From: Bacteroidia bacterium
GTDB lineage: Bacteria; Bacteroidota; Bacteroidia; Bacteroidales; VadinHA17
Assembly: GCA_026391475.1 (NCBI GenBank)
Contig: JAPLED010000059.1
Coordinates: forward strand, 1-53,537
DNA length: 53,537 nt
Direction of reading: 5' to 3'
In this document: in pieces, positions 47,457 through 53,537 of the stretch
How the letters are laid out: every line of letters starts with the position of its first letter
How positions within the stretch are numbered: position 1 is the stretch's first letter
Program-made: the position numbers and the translations under genes
The notes under the pieces: generated by a model
The model's input: the letters and a program-made list of their open reading frames with translations, nothing else
The model's database searches: none
What the model was told of the DNA's origin: nothing

Positions 47457-48352
47457 ATGGTGTTGTTTTTCTGTCTGCTCACAACAAAAACGCCTGCAAA
47501 AATAAGTAATGCGGAGATTACCATTACCAGATCAATATGATCCTGCCCCATCATCGAAACGATATACGCTGCAATAATTGGCTGAGTGTAAGTATAGGTG
47601 CTGACAATAGTGGGACTAAGCCGTCTCAGGCCGAAGGAGAGAAGGAGATACCCAAGGTAAGTTGCAAAGACAACAACGAAACCTATTCCCAGCCATGCAT
47701 TTAAAGGTATTGATGACCAATCCATTGTACTCCATTGGTTATAACCTGTCGGGATCGTTGTAAGCATTCCGAAAAAGAAGATCCATTTCATAACTGTTAC
47801 AGGATGATACTTTTCGAGCATCCTCTTAATAATTACTGTATAAAATGCCCAGCTGATAGTATTAACTAAGGTAAAAACATCTCCCAAAAAAGTAGAGCTT
47901 GCCAGGTCTGGAGTTCCATTCTGCAGTATTAACAATAATACCCCGGAAAGACCTATTGCAAGGCCGCTCCCTTTCAGGAATGTTATTCTCTCGTTCAGTA
48001 TCAGTGCAACAAAAACAAATGCGAATATCGGGTTTGTAGATTGAATTATTGATGAGTTAATCGGAGATGTGAGATTCAGTCCTGCCAGAAAAAGTATCTG
48101 ATTTATAACTACACCAAAAAAGGAACATCCGAAAAGAAATAATAAATCTTTCCGGTTGACAGGTTCTTTTGGCATGAAAAGACTTGTGATCCAGAATAGT
48201 CCTGCTGTAAGGACACTCCTGAACGAAACAAGGGCAAGTGGTTTTATATGGTCAGGCATCACAGACTTGGCTATGGAGTAATTTAGTCCATATATAATAT
48301 TGGCTGCCAGAAGTGAAAGGTGTGCCCAGGTTTTTACCCGACTCTTATGCAT
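47453..48352 (-). CDS. DMT-superfamily (EamA) permease
   Basis: About ten hydrophobic helices with two EamA repeats; the first begins HLSLLAANIIYGLNYSIAK and the second DVFTLVNTISWAFYTVIIKRML. I place the start at the ATG ending at 48352 (MHKSRVKTWAH), not at the longer frame start (48454), because a near-perfect promoter at 48370-48400 lies inside that longer N-terminal part. The transported metabolite is unknown. Its stop overlaps the M1 peptidase start by 4 bases. Confidence 0.85.
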   Translation of the reverse strand: MHKSRVKTWAHLSLLAANIIYGLNYSIAKSVMPDHIKPLALVSFRSVLTAGLFWITSLFMPKEPVNRKDLLFLFGCSFFGVVINQILFLAGLNLTSPINSSIIQSTNPIFAFVFVALILNERITFLKGSGLAIGLSGVLLLILQNGTPDLASSTFLGDVFTLVNTISWAFYTVIIKRMLEKYHPVTVMKWIFFFGMLTTIPTGYNQWSTMDWSSIPLNAWLGIGFVVVFATYLGYLLLSFGLRRLSPTIVSTYTYTQPIIAAYIVSMMGQDHIDLVMVISALLIFAGVFVVSRQKNNTI

Positions 48353-48369
48353 ACTCAGAATTTGAGTCG

Positions 48370-48400
48370 CAAAAGTAGTAAAAGCAGGATAACCTGCAAA
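48370..48400 (-). promoter_or_regulatory. Promoter of the permease-peptidase pair
   Basis: Read on the minus strand: TTTG (48397-48400), 19 bases, then TACTTTTG (48370-48377). This is an exact match to the Bacteroidota housekeeping consensus. The ATG at 48352 follows about 18 bases downstream. Confidence 0.85.
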
Positions 48401-48464
48401 TTCAAACCAGAATAATCCACTATAAGGAAACCTGACTATAGAAGACCAATTCATGAATTATGGA

Positions 48465-48472
48465 TATATTTG
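48465..48472 (+). promoter_or_regulatory. Probable -7 element of the SDR gene
   Basis: TATATTTG matches TAnnTTTG, 13 bases before the ATG at 48486; the resulting leader would be very short. No clear TTTG is seen at -33. Confidence 0.4.
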
Positions 48473-48485
48473 AAAAAAATCTAAA

Positions 48486-49187
48486 ATGCAAAAGATATCA
48501 GTAATCAGTGGCGGTGCCAGCGGACTGGGATTGGAAATTGCTGAACTCCTGGTTAAATCGGGGAAAAACGTACTTATTCTTGGCCGTACCAATGAGAAAC
48601 TCGCATTAGCTTCAGCCAGGCTTAAGAAATCTGAGAAACACAATTTAGCCGAATCGTTGATCTGCAATATTGGGAAGGAAGAAGACATCAAAAAAGTTGG
48701 TGGGTATCTGACAAAAAATATGCTTTCAGTTGAATATCTTTTCAATAATGCCGGCATGGGTCTCTTCACAAAAGCAGATACATCAACATCGGCTATGATT
48801 GACACTGTTTTTGAGGCCAACCTTAAGGGGATGATCCTACTGACATCTGAAATTCTAAGAATAACTTCCGAAGAAGAAGAACTTACCATAGTTAATATTA
48901 TGTCAACCTCTGCCCTGCTCGGAAGAGCGGAAGAGACAATCTATTGTGCCGCAAAATGGGGAGCCAGAGGTTATACCGAGGCGCTCAGAACTGAACTGAA
49001 AGGGACAAAACGGAATATTATTGCAGTATATCCTGGTGGTATGAGAACAGATTTCTGGAACATTATTGGTCAGAACCGTGATATAAGCAGCTTTATGGAT
49101 CCGGCAGAAGTGGCAACGAAAATTGTAAATGCTGTTATCGTCGCCGAAAAGATGCTTGTTACGGATATTACCATTAACAGAAAGTAA
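48486..49187 (+). CDS. Short-chain dehydrogenase/reductase
   Basis: A 233-residue classical SDR. The cofactor motif is SGGASGLGLEIAE (8-20), NNAG is at 87-90, and the catalytic residues are Ser140, Tyr153 and Lys157 (YCAAK). ILGRTNEKL after the second strand suggests NADP use. The substrate cannot be told from sequence. Its stop codon is followed at the very next base by heptamer array D. Confidence 0.9.
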   Translation: MQKISVISGGASGLGLEIAELLVKSGKNVLILGRTNEKLALASARLKKSEKHNLAESLICNIGKEEDIKKVGGYLTKNMLSVEYLFNNAGMGLFTKADTSTSAMIDTVFEANLKGMILLTSEILRITSEEEELTIVNIMSTSALLGRAEETIYCAAKWGARGYTEALRTELKGTKRNIIAVYPGGMRTDFWNIIGQNRDISSFMDPAEVATKIVNAVIVAEKMLVTDITINRK

Positions 49188-49255
49188 GGCGACAGGCAGC
49201 AGGCAACAGGCGACAGGTAAAAAAAGACTGCAAGACAATCAGACATTAAGACAAC
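49188..49255. repeat. Composite array D: heptamers (GGCRRCA) joined to octamers (AAGACNNN)
   Basis: Heptamers GGCGACA, GGCAGCA, GGCAACA, GGCGACA and a decayed GGTAAAA (49188-49222), then octamers AAGACTGC, AAGACAAT, CAGACATT and AAGACAAC (49224-49255). It starts on the base after the SDR stop and runs over the nspC stop codon (49246-49248). The heptamer-then-octamer order matches array B. Confidence 0.92.
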
Positions 49256-50385
49256 CTGTTCTTATAGTCTTCGTAACCAAATTCCCTGATTAATTTGAAT
49301 TTGCCATCAATCGTCCAGATGCCGATAGAAGGATGGTGCACACCGTTAAATGTGGTGGTTTTCACCATCGTATAATGGATCATATCCCGGAAGATCATCC
49401 TGTCACCTGGTTTAAGCTCCCTTTCAAATGACCATTCACCCATAACATCGCCCGATAAACATGAGTTACCTCCTATCTTGTAAGTTGGTTTCCCGGGAAC
49501 CGGGTCAGTTGCACCGGTAATTTTAGGTTTGTAGGGCATTTCAAGGCAATCAGGCATGTGGGCAATAAAAGAGACATCCAGGATAGCTGTTTTAATGCCT
49601 TGATTTTCAACTATATCTTCAACTGTTGAAACTAATTCTCCTGTTTCCCATGCAAAAGCACTTCCCGGTTCAAGTATGACATGAAGACCGGATTTCTCAC
49701 GGAATCTTTTAAGAATTTTTATAAGGTGAACAACATCATAATCTTTTCTGGTCATCAGATGTCCGCCACCCATATTGATCCACTTGAGCTGAGAAAAAAA
49801 CTTTCCGAATTTAACCTCAACAGTCTCCAGGACTTTTTCGAGAGCATAAGAGTCAGATTCAAAAAGAACATGAAAATGAAGCCCTTCGATTCCTTCAGGC
49901 AAACCATCCTTCAGATCATCTGCAATCACACCCAGTCTGGACCCGGGAGAGCATGGATTATATAGCCCGTGACTTACCTCTGAATATTCAGGATTGATTC
50001 TTAATCCGGTTGAAACTTTCTTCGAATATTTTTGCAATTCAGTCGAATATTTTCTGAACTGGTTCAATGAATTAAAAGTGACATGAGAACTGTACTTAAG
50101 AATTGATTGAAACTCACTCTGCTTATATACAGGAGAATATGTATGAGCAGGAGAACCTATCTCATCGGAACACAGACGTGCTTCGTCCACAGAACTTGCA
50201 GCAGCGCCTGAAATATATTCCCTGAGAATTGGAAAAACTCCCCACATGGCAAATCCCTTGAATGCAAGGATTATCTCAGCACCGGATTCTATTGATACCC
50301 GATTGATAAGAGAAAGGTTCTTACGGAATCTTTCTTCATCGATTACGTAACAGGGAGATGGTAATATGTTGTAGTTAATTGGCAA
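49246..50385 (-). CDS. nspC: Carboxynorspermidine decarboxylase NspC
   Basis: A 379-residue PLP enzyme of the alanine racemase fold that decarboxylates carboxy(nor)spermidine to (nor)spermidine. The PLP lysine is Lys43 (ILAFKGFAMWG). HVTFNSL, GLRINPEYSEVSHGLYNPCSPGSRLGV, the glycine-rich WINMGGGH and a C-terminal GNSCLSGDVMGEWSF with the catalytic cysteine are typical. It lies downstream of the matching synthase gene. Its last codons come from array D, and array E separates it from the synthase. Confidence 0.92.
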   Translation of the reverse strand: MPINYNILPSPCYVIDEERFRKNLSLINRVSIESGAEIILAFKGFAMWGVFPILREYISGAAASSVDEARLCSDEIGSPAHTYSPVYKQSEFQSILKYSSHVTFNSLNQFRKYSTELQKYSKKVSTGLRINPEYSEVSHGLYNPCSPGSRLGVIADDLKDGLPEGIEGLHFHVLFESDSYALEKVLETVEVKFGKFFSQLKWINMGGGHLMTRKDYDVVHLIKILKRFREKSGLHVILEPGSAFAWETGELVSTVEDIVENQGIKTAILDVSFIAHMPDCLEMPYKPKITGATDPVPGKPTYKIGGNSCLSGDVMGEWSFERELKPGDRMIFRDMIHYTMVKTTTFNGVHHPSIGIWTIDGKFKLIREFGYEDYKNRLS

Positions 50386-50399
50386 GTATTATAGTATTT

Positions 50400-50471
50400 G
50401 GCGACAGGCGTCAGGCATCAGGGGTATCTCAGGGTAATCACCTGTTGCCCGTAGCCTGTCGCCTGTAGCCC
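50400..50471. repeat. Inverted heptamer array E (GGCRNCA units facing TGNNGCC units)
   Basis: Three heptamers (GGCGACA, GGCGTCA, GGCATCA; 50400-50420) face four inverted ones (CCTGTTG, CCCGTAG, CCTGTCG, CCTGTAG; 50441-50468) across a 20-base spacer. GGCGACAGG (50400-50408) pairs exactly with CCTGTCGCC (50455-50463). It fills the gap between the carboxynorspermidine synthase and nspC genes. Confidence 0.9.
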
Positions 50472-50473
50472 TT

Positions 50474-51667
50474 TTATAATTCCAGATCCACATCATGCAG
50501 TTCCACCCACGGCAATCCCAGTCTGTTAAGCTCAGCCATAAACGGATCGGGATCAAAATCTTCCACATTGAAGACACCGGGTTTTTTCCAGATGCCTTTC
50601 AGATACATCATAGCGCCAATTGCAGCAGGTACTCCGGTTGTGTAGCTGACTCCCTGTGTTCCGGTCTCTGCATATGCTGCCTCATGACTGCAATTATTGT
50701 AAACATAATATGTTTTTTCCCTGCCGTTCTTTATTCCTTTAATCCGGCATCCGATGGATGTCTGACCTTTGTAGTTTTCCCCCAGTTCTCCCGGATCGGG
50801 GAGTACGGCTTTCAGGAACCGGATTGGGATTATCTCCCTCCCTTCAAACATGACAGGTTCAATGCTTGCCATTCCAATATTTTGAATTACACGCAGATGG
50901 GTAAGATATTCCTGTCCGAATGTCATCCAGAACCTCGCCCGCTTAAGAGTCGGATAATTCTTTACAAGTGATTCCAGTTCCTCGTGATATATTACATAGG
51001 ATTCCTTTGGGCCAATTCCGGGATAATTCAATGGTTTATGTATTTCATGGGGTTTGGTCATGATCCATTTACCGTTTTCCCAGTATTTGCCTTTTTGCGT
51101 AACCTCCCTGATATTGATTTCGGGATTAAAATTTGTGGCGAATGGTTTGCCATGATCTCCGGCGTTACAATCAACGATATCCAGGTAATGCAATTCATCA
51201 AAATGATGTTTTGCGGCATACGCTGTGTAAATTGAGGTCACCCCGGGGTCGAAGCCGCAACCAAGAATTGCCGTAATCCCAGCCTTCTTATACCTGTCGA
51301 TATATGCCCATTGCCAGCTGTATTCAAATTTAGCCTCTTCAAGCGGTTCATAGTTTGCCGTATCAAGGTATGCAACACCTGTTTCAAGACAGGCATCCAT
51401 AATATGAAGATCCTGGTAAGGCAAAGCAACATTTACTACGATATCAGGCTTAAATGATCTGATCAGTTTAACCAGTTGCGGAACATTATCAGCATCAATC
51501 TGTACTGTTTTTATCTGGTCTTTCCCAATTTTTTCAGCAATTGCATCACACTTGGATTTTGTACGGCTGGCTAACATAATTTCTGTAAAAACCTCCGGCA
51601 GAGAAGCCATTTTATGAACTACAACCGTTCCGACTCCACCAGCACCGATAACTAATACTTTCCCCAT
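50474..51667 (-). CDS. Carboxynorspermidine synthase (saccharopine dehydrogenase family)
   Basis: A 397-residue NAD(P)H-dependent enzyme that joins aspartate semialdehyde with a diamine (putrescine or diaminopropane) to give carboxyspermidine or carboxynorspermidine. The N-terminal Rossmann motif is VIGAGGVGTVV (5-15). ILGCGFDPGVTSIYTAYAAKH and SYTTGVPAAIGAMMYLKGIWKKPGVFN are typical of this branch rather than of lysine-pathway enzymes. nspC immediately downstream supports the assignment. Confidence 0.9.
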   Translation of the reverse strand: MGKVLVIGAGGVGTVVVHKMASLPEVFTEIMLASRTKSKCDAIAEKIGKDQIKTVQIDADNVPQLVKLIRSFKPDIVVNVALPYQDLHIMDACLETGVAYLDTANYEPLEEAKFEYSWQWAYIDRYKKAGITAILGCGFDPGVTSIYTAYAAKHHFDELHYLDIVDCNAGDHGKPFATNFNPEINIREVTQKGKYWENGKWIMTKPHEIHKPLNYPGIGPKESYVIYHEELESLVKNYPTLKRARFWMTFGQEYLTHLRVIQNIGMASIEPVMFEGREIIPIRFLKAVLPDPGELGENYKGQTSIGCRIKGIKNGREKTYYVYNNCSHEAAYAETGTQGVSYTTGVPAAIGAMMYLKGIWKKPGVFNVEDFDPDPFMAELNRLGLPWVELHDVDLEL

Positions 51668-51869
51668 ATATTCAATAATATTAATAGGTTAGTCAAATAG
51701 CATGCAAATATTCTGATGATATAAAAATATTAAAACCGCATCAGTGTACCATCAACTTAACTGATCCAAATATAAGATATAAAAATGACCAATCAATGAA
51801 CTTTTATCATACAAAATTGTAATGAAAAGCTTCCCTTTTAATTGAAAACAGAACAATACTATTTCTGAT

Positions 51870-51877
51870 TATATTTG
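51870..51877 (+). promoter_or_regulatory. Probable -7 element of trkH
   Basis: TATATTTG matches TAnnTTTG, 26 bases before the trkH ATG. The -33 region shows only TTGA. The rest of the divergent spacer (51668-51903) has no recognisable feature. Confidence 0.5.
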
Positions 51878-51903
51878 TATCCTGAAAATTCCGGAACCTG
51901 AGT

Positions 51904-53349
51904 ATGAAGCTGATCAATCCTTTGTTAATTCTACGGATATTAAGTACCATTCTGCTGATAGAGACAATATCCTATTTTTTCTGTTTGCCTGTTGTATTTA
52001 TTTATAAAGAGTCTCCTTATCCATTTCTCTGGTCGGCTGCCATAACTATATTGATATCAGGAGTATTTTATTTTGTATCGAGAAAAGCTGATACAAAAAA
52101 ATTCAGCAACAGGGATGGATACCTGGCCGTTACCCTATCGTGGGTTGTCTTTTCATTATTAGGAGCTTTACCTTATCTGATAAGTGGTACTATCCCTTCA
52201 TTCATTGATGCATTTTTTGAATCAACTTCAGGCTTTTCCACAACAGGTTCTTCCATCCTGAAGGATGTTGAAATACTGCCCTACTCGATACTCTTCTGGC
52301 GAAGCCTTACCCACTGGATTGGTGGGATCGGGATCATAGTTCTGGTAATAATTATCCTCCCTTCCCTGAGGGTCACCGGTTACCAGTTATTCAGTCTTGA
52401 ATCATCTCTGAAAGAAAAGATTCACCCCAAAACCAAATCAATCGGATTCAGAATTTTGTTTATATACCTTGGACTTACCCTTGCCGAAATAGTATTGCTG
52501 AATATGGGTGAAATGAACCTTTTTGACAGTATTTGCCACTCTTTTGGTACGATTGCTACCGGAGGTTTTTCAACCAAGAATAACAGCTTGATGTTCTATT
52601 CGTCTTACAGTCAATATATTGTTATGATTTTCATGTTCCTGGCGGGTGTAAGCCAGGTTATTTATTACTATCTGATGAAATTTAACTTCAGGAAAATCAG
52701 GCAAAATGAAGAACTATGGTTCTATATTGCTGTTGCCGTAATGGCAGGTGCAATTGCTACAATTATTCTGCTTATTAACTCAACCAGGACATTTGAGGAA
52801 TCATTCCGCGATGGTTTTTTTCAGATTATTTCCATTATGACCTGCACCGGATTTGCCTCAGCCGATTATACCATCTGGCCTTTAACAGCTGTTCTGTTGA
52901 TCTTTCTTATGATGTTTTCAGGCGGAAGTACCGGTTCAACAAGCGGTGGTATTAAGATGGCGAGACATTTAATTGTACTGAAAAATATTAAGAATGCTTT
53001 TCTCAGACTTAATCACCCTAAATCTATTTCATCCTTAAAATTAAATGGGAAAAGCATCGCTGAAAATACCAACATCTCCATACTTTCATTTGTTGTTTTG
53101 TATCTGTTTCTTTTTGTAATTGGAACAATTATAGTAGTTGTAACAGGTGTTGATCCGGTTACCGCATCCAGTTCAGTGGCAACATGCATGGCAGGAATAG
53201 GACCGGGTCTTGGTACTGTTGGTCCAATGAGCAATTTTGCACATATGCCTGAGGCAAGCAAAGTAGTTCTTAGCCTGTTGATGATTATCGGGAGGCTGGA
53301 AATTATTACTGTCTTCACTATTTTTACCAGGACATTCTGGAAACTCTGA
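51904..53349 (+). CDS. trkH: TrkH-family K+ uptake membrane protein
   Basis: A 481-residue inner-membrane protein of normal length with four pore repeats. Filter-like segments are STSGFSTTGSS (107-117), TIATGGFST (216-224), TCTGFAS (313-319) and TCMAGIGPG (427-435), each after a pore helix and between membrane helices. GGSTGSTSGGIK (340-351) matches the flexible region that gates the pore in TrkH. The cytosolic partner TrkA is not in the window. Confidence 0.95.
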   Translation: MKLINPLLILRILSTILLIETISYFFCLPVVFIYKESPYPFLWSAAITILISGVFYFVSRKADTKKFSNRDGYLAVTLSWVVFSLLGALPYLISGTIPSFIDAFFESTSGFSTTGSSILKDVEILPYSILFWRSLTHWIGGIGIIVLVIIILPSLRVTGYQLFSLESSLKEKIHPKTKSIGFRILFIYLGLTLAEIVLLNMGEMNLFDSICHSFGTIATGGFSTKNNSLMFYSSYSQYIVMIFMFLAGVSQVIYYYLMKFNFRKIRQNEELWFYIAVAVMAGAIATIILLINSTRTFEESFRDGFFQIISIMTCTGFASADYTIWPLTAVLLIFLMMFSGGSTGSTSGGIKMARHLIVLKNIKNAFLRLNHPKSISSLKLNGKSIAENTNISILSFVVLYLFLFVIGTIIVVVTGVDPVTASSSVATCMAGIGPGLGTVGPMSNFAHMPEASKVVLSLLMIIGRLEIITVFTIFTRTFWKL

Positions 53350-53358
53350 GCTTTGAGG

Positions 53359-53400
53359 GGATGCTGGGTACTGGGTACTGGGTACTGGATGCTGGATAGT
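53359..53400. repeat. Heptamer tandem array F (GGRTRCT unit)
   Basis: Six consecutive heptamers: GGATGCT, GGGTACT three times, GGATGCT, GGATAGT. It begins 10 bases after the trkH stop codon. Confidence 0.93.
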
Positions 53401-53468
53401 CAATGCCTAAATAACGTTGACCTTTTTATTACTCAATTTACTTCTTTTATAGTTGATATGATTTACTG

Positions 53469-53520
53469 TTGATAACGGGAGATAACCTGAAGAGTTATCC
53501 TCGTTATCAATGGTGTTTTT
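53469..53520 (+). terminator. Long hairpin after trkH, probable terminator
   Basis: TTGATAACG...GATAAC (53469-53486) pairs with GTTATC...CGTTATCAA (53494-53510), a stem of about 17 pairs with one bulge and a 7-base loop, followed by TGGTGTTTTT. It could end trkH transcription. The repeated GATAAC units also suit a protein-binding site. Confidence 0.55.
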
Positions 53521-53537
53521 AAACATAATTGGTGTTA

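Noticed and set aside
48353-48454. Longer N-terminus for the DMT permease
   Set aside because: A full promoter (TTTG-N19-TACTTTTG) lies inside these codons, and the added residues do not fit the family's normal start.

Overview
The window reads as a chromosomal segment of an AT-rich member of the Bacteroidota, most likely a Bacteroidales-type environmental lineage. Several signs agree. One protein has a type IX secretion (Por) C-terminal sorting domain. LptD is of the Bacteroidota type. SecA is about 200 residues longer than the E. coli protein. Recognisable promoters follow the Bacteroidota pattern TTTG-N(about 19)-TAnnTTTG. Almost every gene lacks a Shine-Dalgarno sequence. No rRNA, tRNA, CRISPR array, insertion sequence or prophage was found.

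Layout. 1-4506 (+): the 3' part of an AmrS-like radical SAM gene, then ligA, a small conserved unknown gene and dapA. 4507-12773 (-): secA, a secreted metzincin-like protease overlapping a ferritin gene, and dnaX. 12994-14079 (+): rpsF-rpsR-rplI. 14132-17199 (-): ridA and lptD. 17278-22335 (+): an amidase, an MCE/MlaD protein, dnaA and galK. 22400-26026 (-): a secreted barrel-FGE fusion and a metallo-beta-lactamase-fold hydrolase. 26149-26847 (+): an RsmI-like methyltransferase. 26850-28952 (-): two FKBP-type lipoproteins (one GldI-like) and nrnA. 29039-31261 (+): ndk and an unknown gene. 31358-32772 (-): a DciA-like gene and recF. 32773-34416 is an accessory gap with dispersed palindromic repeats and one endonuclease/exonuclease/phosphatase gene in a cassette-like arrangement. 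34417-35684 (+): a TPR membrane protein and ribH. 35687-44618 (-): an unusual repeat-bearing K+ channel, then addB-like, yhcC and addA-like genes. 44657-45856 (+): mnmA. 45873-48352 (-): an M1 peptidase and a DMT permease. Then an SDR (+), two carboxynorspermidine-route polyamine genes (-), and trkH (+) to the end.

Together the genes cover DNA replication and repair (ligA, dnaX, dnaA, recF, addAB-like, dciA-like), translation (rpsF, rpsR, rplI, mnmA), envelope assembly and secretion (secA, lptD, MCE protein, amidase), K+ transport and polyamine synthesis. Most of this is ordinary core genome.

The most unusual signal is non-coding. Six intergenic tracts are built from tandem heptamers. The unit sequence mostly differs from site to site, but the period is always 7 bp. 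All six lie at gene 3' ends, three run over a stop codon, two are joined to an octamer array, and one is arranged as an inverted repeat. I know of no name for this. Other points of note are the cassette-like gene at 33210, strong Shine-Dalgarno sites inside the rpsF-rpsR-rplI operon, a K+ channel fused to an 18-unit, 12-residue solenoid, and an FGE-like domain without the usual cysteine pair.
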